26,480 nt of DNA from Akkermansiaceae bacterium UBA2367 (GCA_002344525.1 DDTJ01000080.1:1-26480); one strand, 5' to 3'. Shown: positions 7,383-15,423, counted from the stretch's first letter. Made by a program: numbers and translations. Notes: generated from the sequence alone by a model not told the origin.

Positions 7383-9083
7383 ATGCCTGCCTGCCCCTCC
7401 ATCCTCTGCCTGCTTGACGGGCTTTCCGAAGCCGTGTTCGCGTTTTGCCTCGCGACGACTTGGCCGGAGGTGGCCGAGTTCCTTTCGCGCCACGCCATCG
7501 CCTGCATCGCGGCGGCCGGGGCGCTAGGCCTGCTCTTCGGCTGGCTCGCGAAACTGCGGACGGTCCTCGACGCCGCCGAGGCCGCGCCGGAGCCGGTCGT
7601 GCCGGGAGCACGCGAATTGAAATGGCGGCACGAGAAGCTCGTCCTCGTCGAGCGGCAGCAAGCCGAAAAGCAGGCGCGCTTCGACGCCTTCATTGATCGG
7701 CTCCCGGCCTTCGCCACGGTCGAGGAGCAGACGGCGGCGTTGCGCGTCTACACCCTCGCCGAACGGGTGCGCGAGGCGCGGCAGAAGGTGGGGTCGGACC
7801 TCTCCCGGATGCGGGCGGTGCGGGACCGCCTCGACGAGATTTCCCCCCCGATCGAACGAGGGCGCGAAGCGGTGGGCGCCAGCCGGGGCATGGCCGAGGC
7901 GCAGGCGGTGCGCTTGGAGGAAGCCCGCGAAGCCCTGCGCGGCATCGCCGAGGAGGCGTTGCGGATCGAGGAGACGGTGGGCGGCGGCATCCCCGACGCT
8001 GCCGGTTTGCGCCGGGAATTGATGGATCTGAAAGGCCGCATCGTGTCGCTGCCGCAGGGCTGGGCGACCTTGGTCGAGGAGACCGACCGCCGCCTCCGCG
8101 AACTGCTCGCGACAGTGGACGAACCGGCCCTTGTCCCGGTGCGGGAGGTGCTGCTCGTCGATGGCTCCCTCACCGCTTCGCTGGCCGGAGTGGCGGGATT
8201 TGACCTGTCCGGTGCCGTCGGCGCGGCGATTGCGGTTTTGGATCGGGTGGCGGAAATCCGAAATTCGAAATCCGAAGTCCGAAATCCGGAGTCTGAACCC
8301 GTCGATCCGGTGCCGGAGAAGACTGCGGAGGTTTCCGGAACCGCCGCCCCTTCCGAACCCGCGCCGATCCGGATTGGCGCAGGCCTTGAAGCTCCGGTTG
8401 TCGAGGAGGCCCCTGCCGGAGGGGGCTTCGATTTCGGCTTTCCCGCGCCGGGGACGCCCTCGCCCGGTTCGCGCAATCCGATGGCCCTCGCTACGCTTTC
8501 CCGCCCCGCCAAGGGATTCCACGACCTCACCGGCACCGCCAACGGCCATGCCGCCGCCGCGGAGCCGCCGTGTACGGAGCGGGACGGGCGTTCCCTCGTT
8601 CTCTTCTGCTCGAACGACGTCGAGCTTTGGGGCCGCACCGTCTATCGCGGGGAGCGATGCCGAGCCCGCGCCATCGAGGAGTTCCCCGCTTGGGCGCATT
8701 GGATCTCGATCCGTCGTCTCGATACCGGCGAGCGCGTCTTCGCCCCGATCCGCAACGCGAGCTTGCGCCAAGGCCAGAGCGCCGACCCCTACGGTTTCAA
8801 CGGCACGAACGAATTGTTCTACGGGGCGCGGCATCTGGGGCTTTTCTCCGAATCCTGTCCGAACGAGGTCGAGACCCGCTTCACCTACGGCGGCTGGGGC
8901 TTCGGCCACCGCGCCCCCGGGATCGCCCCCGAGGTCGAGCAGCTTCAAGCGGCCGGCTGGGAAGGGCGGGAGATTCCCTCGGACACGGTCTTCGAGATCG
9001 CGATCCACGAGGAGCTGCCCTCTCTCGGCGCGAACGACCGCCTTCTGGACGAAGGGGCGGTTCCGGTGAACGGTCAACGGTGA
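7383..9083 (+). CDS. Unknown membrane-anchored coiled-coil protein with conserved C-terminal domain (566 aa)
   Basis: I do not recognise this family. The ATG at 7383 is preferred because it starts a sensible N-terminus; an in-frame start at 7314 would add 23 unlikely residues. A hydrophobic stretch at about residues 24-50 (SRHAIACIAAAGALGLLFGW) is a probable membrane anchor. Residues about 65-240 are rich in A, E, R and L with heptad-like spacing, so a long coiled coil is likely. Residues about 290-390 are a proline/alanine/glutamate-rich linker, part of which is encoded by an intergenic-type repeat (8254-8290). The C-terminal 160 residues look folded, rich in aromatic residues and glycine (YGFNGTNELFYGARHLG, TRFTYGGWGFGH). 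The stop codon is the first three bases of a stem-loop. The kinase-fusion gene follows on the same strand, which suggests a shared envelope or signalling role; this is inference only. Confidence 0.7.
   Translation: MPACPSILCLLDGLSEAVFAFCLATTWPEVAEFLSRHAIACIAAAGALGLLFGWLAKLRTVLDAAEAAPEPVVPGARELKWRHEKLVLVERQQAEKQARFDAFIDRLPAFATVEEQTAALRVYTLAERVREARQKVGSDLSRMRAVRDRLDEISPPIERGREAVGASRGMAEAQAVRLEEAREALRGIAEEALRIEETVGGGIPDAAGLRRELMDLKGRIVSLPQGWATLVEETDRRLRELLATVDEPALVPVREVLLVDGSLTASLAGVAGFDLSGAVGAAIAVLDRVAEIRNSKSEVRNPESEPVDPVPEKTAEVSGTAAPSEPAPIRIGAGLEAPVVEEAPAGGGFDFGFPAPGTPSPGSRNPMALATLSRPAKGFHDLTGTANGHAAAAEPPCTERDGRSLVLFCSNDVELWGRTVYRGERCRARAIEEFPAWAHWISIRRLDTGERVFAPIRNASLRQGQSADPYGFNGTNELFYGARHLGLFSESCPNEVETRFTYGGWGFGHRAPGIAPEVEQLQAAGWEGREIPSDTVFEIAIHEELPSLGANDRLLDEGAVPVNGQR
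8254..8290 (+). repeat. In-frame ATCCGAAA-type repeat inside a coding region
   Basis: About four degenerate units of the form (A)ATCCGAAATTCGA / AATCCGAAGTCCG lie in tandem inside the linker-coding part of the coiled-coil gene and are read as EIRNSKSEVRNPESE. The same motif occurs between genes at 11868-11890 and, shorter, at 13496-13505. The number of bases keeps the frame open. Confidence 0.75.
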
Positions 9084-9108
9084 GCGGGCCATCGTCTTTG
9101 CCCGCTCA
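9081..9108 (+). terminator. Stem-loop overlapping the stop codon of the coiled-coil gene
   Basis: TGAGCGGGC (9081-9089) pairs perfectly over nine bases with GCCCGCTCA (9100-9108), with a ten-base loop. The TGA stop is the first three bases of the stem. There is no run of T after it, so it is not a textbook intrinsic terminator; it may be a weak terminator or a 3'-end stabiliser. It abuts the -35 box of the next promoter. Confidence 0.55.
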
Positions 9109-9137
9109 TTGAAAAGCCCGCCCGACTCGGTTAGATT
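9109..9137 (+). promoter_or_regulatory. Sigma70-type promoter for the kinase-PEGA-sulfatase-factor fusion gene
   Basis: TTGAAA (9109-9114), exactly 17 bases, then TAGATT (9132-9137). This is one of the best -35/-10 matches in the window. Transcription would begin near 9143-9145, so any start codon upstream of that is ruled out if the promoter is real. That bears directly on the unclear start of the kinase gene. Confidence 0.6.
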
Positions 9138-9247
9138 GTCGGATCGCCTGGACATCCGACACCCCCCCGGTTCCGAATTTCGAGATCCTCGCCCGCATTG
9201 GCGGAGGGTCCTACGGCGAGGTCTATCTCGGTCGCACCGTCACCGGC

Positions 9248-11866
9248 ATGTATCGCGCGGTGAAGGTGGTGCGCCGCGAGGATTTCGAGTATGAACGCAC
9301 CTTCGAACGCGAATTCGAGGGCATCCAGAAATACGAGAAGGTTTCGCACGAGCATCCGGGGCTGGTCGATGTGCTCCATGTCGGGCGCGACGACGAGGCG
9401 GGCTTCTACTACTACGTGATGGAGCTCGCCGACGACGAGAGCGGCGAACCGGCCGAAGCGCGGGTCGAGTCCTACAAGCCGCGCACCCTCTCCTCCGACC
9501 TGCGGCGGCGCTCCGTGCGCACGGTGCGGGAATGCGTCGATCTCGGCGTCGCCATCGGCGGGGCGCTCGGCCACCTCCACCGCGCCGGGCTCACCCATCG
9601 CGACGTGAAGCCCTCGAACATCATCTTCGTGAAAGGCCAGCCGAAGCTCGCCGACGTGGGCCTCGTCGCCAGCACGGGCCAGCGCACCTTCGTCGGCACC
9701 GAGGGCTACGTGCCGCCGGAGGGGCCGGGGACCAGCTCAGCCGACCTCTACTCCCTCGCCATGGTCCTCTACGAGATGCACACGGGGAAGGACCGCCTCG
9801 ATTTCCCCGAGCTGCCGACCAATCTGGAGATCCCCCCGAGCGTGAACCGCGACGAATGGCGCGCCCTGAACTCGGTGATTTGCCGCGCCGGTTCGCCCGA
9901 CCCGCGCAAGCGCTACGAGTCGGCCCAAGGTCTCGTCGGCGCCCTCGGGGTGGTCTGCGCGGCCCCGTGGAAGGCGACCGCGCCGAAGCGGAGCACCGCC
10001 CTGCCTGCCCTTTTCGGCACCGCCGCCGTGCTCGGTCTGCTCGCCATCGCCGGCGCGGGCGGCTGGTGGCTATGGCAGGACAACCGGAATTTCGTCGCGA
10101 AGCACAGCCTTCTCCTCACCGACCGCGGCGACGAGCCAGGCGTCAACGGTTCCCGTCTGCGTACCCCCGTCGGCGGAGTGACGCCCATCGAGCCGGGCGC
10201 ACCGGAGAGGGTCGGGCCAGGGACCGTAGAGGGTCCGGTCAAGGCCCCCGAAAAAGAACCCACCCCGCCGGAGCCCGCCCTCGAACCCAAGCCGGAACCA
10301 AAACAAAAACCGGAACCTGCCCCTCCCGCAAAAACCGAACCGGCGGAACCCGAACCAGAGAAGCCACCGGGACCGGCGCTCACCGCGCAGGTCGTCCAAG
10401 GGCGGCTGAAGATCACGAGCCAACCGCCCGCGGCGGCGGTCTTTTACGAAGGCGAGGAGATCGGGACGACCGAGACGCGGCCCCTCGAATTCGCGGTCGG
10501 TCCGGTCGAGCTGGTCCTGAAGCGCGAGGGATACCACGACTACGTCTATCGCGGCGAGGTCAAGGAGGGCACCCGCGTGGTGAACGCGATCCTGCTGCCC
10601 GACCTCTCCCCCGTCGCCGGACAGCCTTGGACGAACTCGCTAGGGATGGAGTTCGCCCCGGTGGGGGAGGGGCGCCACCAGTCCATCGGCGCGGTCACCG
10701 TCGCGCTCTTCGACCGCTTCCTGGAAGAAACCGGCGAGCAGATCCCGACGAGCGGGAAGAATGGCATCGTGCATGTGTCCGACGACCGCGCCCTCTGGCG
10801 CTTCTGCGACTGGCTCACGGAGCAGGACCGCCGCACCGGCCGCCTCGACGCGAAGCGATACTACCGACCGCTCCGCAGCGAGAGGTTCGCCGACGGGGAC
10901 AAGTCGTTTTTCGCCACCGTCGAGCGCGAGTTCGGCACCCTCAGCCTCAACAGCGACCCGAGCGGGGCGCAGGTCTATCGCGGCGGGAGCCATCTCGGCG
11001 AAACGCCGCTGGTCGTCAACGACCTCCGCCTCGGGTTCTACGAGCTGGAGCTTTTCAAGCCCGGCCACAAAGCCGCCGTGGCCGCGGGCGATTTGAAGGG
11101 GGGCGAACCGCAGGATCAAGTCGTCACGCTTGAGCCCGACGGCTCCGCCGTCTTCGGACAGCGCTGGCGGAACAGCCAGGGCATGGAGCTGGTGCCTGTC
11201 GGTGGCCTCCTCGTCGCCTCGACCGAGACCACCACGCGGGCCTGGTTCGAATACCTCGCCGAGCATGGCGTGGTCCTCGATCCGGCGACCGCCGCTTCGG
11301 GGCTGGACTATCCCGCCTACGGGATCGGCTACGCCGACGCCGTCGCTTTTTGCGCATGGCTGACGAAACGCGAGCGCTCCGCCGGTTGGATCCGCCCCTG
11401 GCAGCGCTACCGCCTCCCCACCGATCTGGAGTGGAGCCGTTTCGTCGGTCTCGCCAGGGAGACGGGATCGACCCCCGAGGAGCGAAATCGCGGGGGCGCG
11501 GCCGGGTTCCCTTGGGGGCCGCAATGGCCGCCTCCGACAGGCGCGGGCAATTTCGCCGACGCCTCGGCGGCCCCCTTCTTCGGCGGCAAGGTGATCGCCG
11601 GCTACAGCGACGGCTTCGCGACGACCGCCCCCGTCGGCAGCTTCGGGGCCTCGCCTCTCGGTCTGCACGACCTCGCCGGAAATGTCTGGGAATGGGTCCT
11701 CGATCCCTACACCGACGGCAGCGACGGCCTGCAAGTGGTGCGCGGCGGCGGGTGGAACTCCTTCGAGCGAGAGATCCTCGCGACCGCCTACCGCAACCCG
11801 GTCCCGGCCACGGCGAGGGAGGATTTCCACGGATTCCGCTACGTGCTGGAGGATGAGGGGGAGTAA
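9248..11866 (+). CDS. Transmembrane Ser/Thr protein kinase fused to PEGA and formylglycine-generating-enzyme-like (SUMF1) domains
   Basis: The reading frame certainly extends upstream of the ATG at 9248: codons 9155-9247 encode a normal kinase N-terminus, including the glycine loop IGGGSYGEVYL at 9197-9229. No ATG, GTG or TTG exists in that frame after the stop at 9110-9112. Numbering from 9248, the features are the ATP-binding lysine of AVKVV (6), catalytic loop HRDVKPSN (117-124), DVG in place of DFG, a membrane span at about 254-276, and a proline/glutamate/lysine-rich linker. These are followed by a PEGA domain (about 386-440), a shortened sulfatase-factor-like domain (about 457-560), a second PEGA domain (about 563-620) and a full SUMF1-like domain (about 636-870, with GNVWEW and VVRGGGW motifs). 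Kinase residues K, HRD and the metal-binding D are kept, so activity is plausible. The cytoplasmic kinase would be joined to extracytoplasmic sensing or binding domains. True oxidase activity of the SUMF1 part is unproven; in such fusions it is often a binding module. Confidence 0.85.
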   Translation: MYRAVKVVRREDFEYERTFEREFEGIQKYEKVSHEHPGLVDVLHVGRDDEAGFYYYVMELADDESGEPAEARVESYKPRTLSSDLRRRSVRTVRECVDLGVAIGGALGHLHRAGLTHRDVKPSNIIFVKGQPKLADVGLVASTGQRTFVGTEGYVPPEGPGTSSADLYSLAMVLYEMHTGKDRLDFPELPTNLEIPPSVNRDEWRALNSVICRAGSPDPRKRYESAQGLVGALGVVCAAPWKATAPKRSTALPALFGTAAVLGLLAIAGAGGWWLWQDNRNFVAKHSLLLTDRGDEPGVNGSRLRTPVGGVTPIEPGAPERVGPGTVEGPVKAPEKEPTPPEPALEPKPEPKQKPEPAPPAKTEPAEPEPEKPPGPALTAQVVQGRLKITSQPPAAAVFYEGEEIGTTETRPLEFAVGPVELVLKREGYHDYVYRGEVKEGTRVVNAILLPDLSPVAGQPWTNSLGMEFAPVGEGRHQSIGAVTVALFDRFLEETGEQIPTSGKNGIVHVSDDRALWRFCDWLTEQDRRTGRLDAKRYYRPLRSERFADGDKSFFATVEREFGTLSLNSDPSGAQVYRGGSHLGETPLVVNDLRLGFYELELFKPGHKAAVAAGDLKGGEPQDQVVTLEPDGSAVFGQRWRNSQGMELVPVGGLLVASTETTTRAWFEYLAEHGVVLDPATAASGLDYPAYGIGYADAVAFCAWLTKRERSAGWIRPWQRYRLPTDLEWSRFVGLARETGSTPEERNRGGAAGFPWGPQWPPPTGAGNFADASAAPFFGGKVIAGYSDGFATTAPVGSFGASPLGLHDLAGNVWEWVLDPYTDGSDGLQVVRGGGWNSFEREILATAYRNPVPATAREDFHGFRYVLEDEGE

Positions 11867-12030
11867 ATCCGAATCTCGAAATCCGAACAAGGCGGAGGCA
11901 GGGATTTGCGAAAATTCGCGTTCGATTTCTTTTCAACGCGAATGGGCGCAAATGGCCGCGAATTTGCGCGAATGGAGAACGCTGGGGCGACGGAGAATCC
12001 GTGTCCATTCGTGTTCATCCGTGGTCAAAA
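11867..12030. repeat. Intergenic repeat cluster: ATCCGAAA units, ATTCGCG hairpin repeat and ATTCGTG repeat
   Basis: The 270-base spacer before asnS is nearly all repeat. ATCCGAATCTCGAAATCCGA lies at 11868-11887. ATTCGCGTT (11914-11922) pairs perfectly with AACGCGAAT (11935-11943) and is followed by GCGCAAATGGCCGCGAATTT through 11975; this block recurs at 16629-16692. Next is a third type, GTGTCCATTCGTGTTCATCC, at about 12001-12020. No coding capacity with family character is seen. Confidence 0.75.
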
Positions 12031-12101
12031 TCCCAATTTAACAAAGCAGGAACAGGAACGACGCAGTGGACCTGACATCGCACCCACGATCCCGAATCCG
12101 T

Positions 12102-12129
12102 TTGAAAATCCCGCGTCCCTTTCGATACT
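12102..12129 (+). promoter_or_regulatory. Likely promoter of asnS, placed for a leaderless transcript
   Basis: TTGAAA (12102-12107), 16 bases, then GATACT (12124-12129). The ATG at 12137 begins seven bases after the -10 box, where transcription itself would start, so the message would have little or no leader. No Shine-Dalgarno sequence is seen before the ATG. Confidence 0.5.
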
Positions 12130-12136
12130 TCCCCGC

Positions 12137-13492
12137 ATGTCCCGAACCCGTATTGCCGATCTCTTGCGCAGCGAAACCTCCCCCGGCACCGTCGTCGTGA
12201 AAGGCTGGGTGCGGACGAAGCGGGACTCGAAGGCGTTTTCCTTCCTCGAAGTCAACGACGGGAGCTGCCTCGCGAATCTCCAAGTCGTGGCCGACGCGAC
12301 CCTGACGGGCTACGCCGAGGCCGTCGTCCCGGCCCGCACCGGGGCCTCGGTCGAGGTCGAGGGCACCGTCGTCGCCTCGCAGGGCCAAGGCCAGCGCTGG
12401 GAGCTGCAAGCCACCCGCGTCACCCTCGTCGGGGCCGCACCGGAGGACTATCCTTTGCAGAAGAAAGGGCACAGCCTCGAATTCCTGCGCTCCATCGCCC
12501 ACTTGCGGCCCCGCACGAACCTCTTCGGCGCGGTCTTCCGCGTCCGCAGCCGCATGGCCTACGCGATCCACCGCTTCTTCCAGGAGCGGGGCTTCGTCCA
12601 TGTGCATACGCCCATCATCACCTCGTCGGACTGCGAGGGCGCGGGCGAGATGTTCCGCGTCGCGACGATGGACGGGGAGAGGATGCGCACGGGCGGAGAG
12701 GAGTTTTTCGGAAAACCGGCCTACCTCACCGTGAGTGGGCAGCTTGAGGGCGAAACCTTCGCCTGCGCCCTGTCGAACATCTACACCTTCGGTCCGACCT
12801 TCCGCGCGGAGAACTCGCACACCTCGCGCCATGCCGCCGAGTTCTGGATGGTCGAGCCCGAGATCGCCTTCTGCGACCTCGCGGGCGACATGGCCCTCGC
12901 CGAGGAGATGATCCAATTCCTCGTCGCCGACGCCCTCGCCTCCTGCGCCGAGGATCTCGATTTCTGCAACCGCTTCGTGGACAAGGGACTCGTCGAGCGG
13001 CTGGAGATCGTGCGCGACCGGCCTTTCGAGAGGATTTCCTACACGGCGGCGGTGGAGCTGCTGCGGGCGAGCGGGGAGGTTTTCGAGTTTCCCGTGGAAT
13101 ACGGCCTCGCCCTCCAGTCCGAGCACGAGCGCTACCTGACCGAGAGGCATTTCCGCTGCCCGGTCACCGTCCACGACTACCCGAAGGAGATCAAACCCTT
13201 CTACATGCGCCGCAACGACGATGGGAAAACGGTCGCGGCGATGGACCTGCTCGTGCCTGGCATCGGCGAGATCGTGGGCGGGAGCCAGCGCGAGGAACGC
13301 CCCGAGGTTCTCTCCGCGAACCTGCGCGAGCAGGGCGTCGACGAGTCGGACTACGCTTGGTATCTCGACCTGCGCCGCTACGGCAGCGTGCCCCATGCGG
13401 GCTTCGGCCTCGGCTTCGAGCGGCTCCTCATGTTCGTGACCGGGGTGGGGAACATCCGCGACGTTATTCCCTTCCCGCGCACGCCGGCTTGA
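12137..13492 (+). CDS. asnS: Asparaginyl-tRNA synthetase
   Basis: A cytoplasmic class IIb aminoacyl-tRNA synthetase that charges tRNA-Asn with asparagine using ATP. The 451-residue length fits the family (E. coli about 466). The N-terminal 100 residues form the anticodon-binding OB fold (VKGWVRTKRDSKAFSFLEVNDGS). The catalytic core carries class II motif 2 (GPTFRAENSHTSRHAAEFWMVEPE, residues about 218-241) and motif 3 near the C-terminus (GFGLGFERLLMFVTG) followed by NIRDVIPFPRTP, the usual family ending. AENS...HAAEF(W)MVEPE distinguishes AsnRS from AspRS. The ATG at 12137 is chosen because the protein then begins as the family does and a promoter sits right before it. The frame is open further upstream only through repeat sequence. 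Its presence suggests direct Asn-tRNA charging. Confidence 0.96.
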   Translation: MSRTRIADLLRSETSPGTVVVKGWVRTKRDSKAFSFLEVNDGSCLANLQVVADATLTGYAEAVVPARTGASVEVEGTVVASQGQGQRWELQATRVTLVGAAPEDYPLQKKGHSLEFLRSIAHLRPRTNLFGAVFRVRSRMAYAIHRFFQERGFVHVHTPIITSSDCEGAGEMFRVATMDGERMRTGGEEFFGKPAYLTVSGQLEGETFACALSNIYTFGPTFRAENSHTSRHAAEFWMVEPEIAFCDLAGDMALAEEMIQFLVADALASCAEDLDFCNRFVDKGLVERLEIVRDRPFERISYTAAVELLRASGEVFEFPVEYGLALQSEHERYLTERHFRCPVTVHDYPKEIKPFYMRRNDDGKTVAAMDLLVPGIGEIVGGSQREERPEVLSANLREQGVDESDYAWYLDLRRYGSVPHAGFGLGFERLLMFVTGVGNIRDVIPFPRTPA

Positions 13493-13598
13493 GAAATCCG
13501 AATTTGGTCTGTGGCCGCGGTCATCGACCTCGGTCGAGCGTCGTGAGAGGCGTTCGATCCGGCCTCTGGATCGAAGATGACATCACCACCGGGACGAA

Positions 13599-13701
13599 GG
13601 TGGGGCGAGGCGTCCCTGCCGAGCCGTCTGGGCCGGGAAACGCCCTTCCCGTCTGCTGCACCGTGGCTCCGTATCGGCTCACCGGGGACGGTTGCCCCAC
13701 C
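13599..13701. repeat. Nested palindromic intergenic repeat, outer-end copy 3
   Basis: The 307-base spacer 13493-13799 between the convergent asnS and efflux genes holds this element. Its ends, GGTGGGGCGAGGCGTCCCTG (13599-13618) and GGGGACGGTTGCCCCACC (13684-13701), match the outer ends of 520-682 almost base for base. The middle differs: the GCGGACA palindromes are replaced by unrelated sequence. Similarity continues past the right end (CCCGGCTGCCGC, then a diverged GGA...GCATCG block). The outer and inner parts of copy 1 therefore look like separable modules. Confidence 0.8.
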
Positions 13702-13763
13702 CGGCTGCCGCCGGATGGCTGGACCGGCAGCATCGGATTTCCCGACCGGTAACCATCCAATCG

Positions 13764-13779
13764 TCCAAATTTTTTTGGA
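13764..13779. terminator. Small A/T hairpin in the convergent spacer
   Basis: TCCAAA (13764-13769), four T, TTTGGA (13774-13779). It lies beyond the stop codon of the minus-strand efflux gene. The stem is short and A/T-rich, so termination is only a possibility. Confidence 0.25.
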
Positions 13780-13799
13780 TTCGGCCTCACTGAAGCCGA

Positions 13800-15317
13800 C
13801 TACAGGCCGACAGGAACGGCCGAGGCCTCCGGCGAGAAGGTCGCTTTGTCGCGCTTCCGCAGCGGACCCGGCTTCGCGGCGGGCTCGGTTTCGGGGATGT
13901 ATTCGCATTGCGTCCCGCCGCCGAGGGCTTTGTAGAGGGCGATGTAGTGACGGGCGATCTGGCCGCGACTGAAGACCTCCTCGTCCTCCGCCCCGAATTT
14001 GGTCCGCTCGGCGTCGAGCACGTTCTGGAAGCTGACGAGGCCGCCTTGGTAGTTGTCTTTCACGAGTTGCACCGTCTCCCGCGCCTTGCCCACGGCGTGG
14101 CTCAGGCCGCCGAGGCGCTGGCGCTCGTGCAGGATCGCGGCCATGCTCGTCTCGACTTCCTCGACTCCCTTCAGGACGGTGCCCTCGTAGGTGGCGAGGG
14201 CCTGGAGGGCGCGGCTTTCCTCGGCCGCGATCTGGTTGCGGATGCGCCCGGCGCTGAAGATGGCCCAGCGGAAGGAGGGGCCGAAGCTGTAGGCCCGGCT
14301 CGAAGCATCGAAGAGGTCGCCGCTGTGCGCGGCTTGGAGCTGGAAGTCGCCGGCGAGGGTGAGGCGAGGATAGAGTTCGGCCTCGGCCACGCCGATGCGG
14401 GCGATCTGGGCGGCGAGCTCGCGCTCGGCGCGGCGGATGTCGGGGCGGGCGCGGAGGAGGTCGGCGGGCAGCCCTGCGGAGTATCCGGCGGAGGGCACGG
14501 GAATGCCCCGGGAACGCGCCAGCACGCTCTCGACGGAGGCGGGGAAGCCTCCGGTGAGGCTGGCGAGGCGGTTTTTCGCGGCGGCGAGCTGGGCGCGCAG
14601 CAGGGGCACGGCGGCTTCGGACAGGGAGAGGTTCGTCTCGGCTTGGGTGACATCGATTTTCGGCACGAGCCCGGCGGTGAGACGGCCTTTCGTGAGATCG
14701 ACGGAGCCGCGCTGCGCCGCGATGTTGCGGTTGGCCACGGCGATGCGCTCCTCCAAGGTGCGGTAGTCGACGTAGTTCAGGGCGACCTCGGCGAAGAGGG
14801 TGACGAGGGCGTCGCGGTAGTCCTCCTCGCGGGCCGCGAGGGTCGCGTCGGCGGCCTCGACGGAGCGGCGGATGCCGCCGAAGAGGTCGATCTCCCAGCC
14901 CGCGTCGAAGCCGGTGCTGTAGAAGCTGGAGGGATTGTTCGCGACGGGGCCACCGAGGTTCTCGCTGCGGCGTTCGCGGGAGTAGAGCGCCCCGGCGTTC
15001 GCCTGTGGCAGGCCTTGGCTGCGGGCGATGCCGCGCTGGGCGCGGGCCTCGGCGACGCCGGCGAGCGCGGCCTTCAGGTTCGGATTGGCCTCTCGGGCGC
15101 GTTCGATCAGGGTGTTCAGGGCCGGGTCGCGGAAGCCCTTCCACCAGCCGGAGAGCGAGGAGCCGCCTTGGAGGTCGCGCAGGGCGCTGCGCGTCCATGC
15201 GTCGGGGACACGTGTCCTCGTGCCCGCGTAGTCGGGGCCGACGGTGTGACAGGCGATGGGCGTAAAAAGAAGCGCGACTGCCGCGAGGAGCCGGAGCGCG
15301 GATCGGAGTTTCATCAT
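13800..15317 (-). CDS. NodT/TolC-family outer-membrane efflux lipoprotein (RND-type channel subunit)
   Basis: A 505-residue member of the outer-membrane factor family, which forms the trimeric exit duct of tripartite efflux pumps. It starts at one of two adjacent ATGs (15317 or 15314) and opens with a lipoprotein signal peptide ending LLFTPIAC, whose cysteine would be lipidated; HTVGPDY follows, a typical NodT beginning. Two helical OEP repeats are visible, with the family's VNYVDYRTLEERIAVANRN and IRRAERELAAQIARIGVAEAELYPRLTLAG patterns, and the usual 'ALYKALGGG' ending, then about 45 extra residues. No membrane-fusion protein or RND pump is encoded nearby, so it is an orphan here. It is divergent from the lactonase gene across 106 bases. 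The duct role is well supported; the substrate is unknown. Confidence 0.9.
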   Translation of the reverse strand: MMKLRSALRLLAAVALLFTPIACHTVGPDYAGTRTRVPDAWTRSALRDLQGGSSLSGWWKGFRDPALNTLIERAREANPNLKAALAGVAEARAQRGIARSQGLPQANAGALYSRERRSENLGGPVANNPSSFYSTGFDAGWEIDLFGGIRRSVEAADATLAAREEDYRDALVTLFAEVALNYVDYRTLEERIAVANRNIAAQRGSVDLTKGRLTAGLVPKIDVTQAETNLSLSEAAVPLLRAQLAAAKNRLASLTGGFPASVESVLARSRGIPVPSAGYSAGLPADLLRARPDIRRAERELAAQIARIGVAEAELYPRLTLAGDFQLQAAHSGDLFDASSRAYSFGPSFRWAIFSAGRIRNQIAAEESRALQALATYEGTVLKGVEEVETSMAAILHERQRLGGLSHAVGKARETVQLVKDNYQGGLVSFQNVLDAERTKFGAEDEEVFSRGQIARHYIALYKALGGGTQCEYIPETEPAAKPGPLRKRDKATFSPEASAVPVGL

Positions 15318-15423
15318 TCTAGGTCGGGCAAGGGAGCAGATGCCGCGCGTTTTGCCAAACGAAAGCTGCATGGCGGATTTGCGAAGATGCGCGGGACCTT
15401 GCTCCATGCCACAATTCCCGATC

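Noticed and set aside
9081..9108. A strong intrinsic terminator between the coiled-coil and kinase genes
   Set aside because: The stem is perfect but no T run follows, so it is reported only as a stem-loop with possible weak termination.
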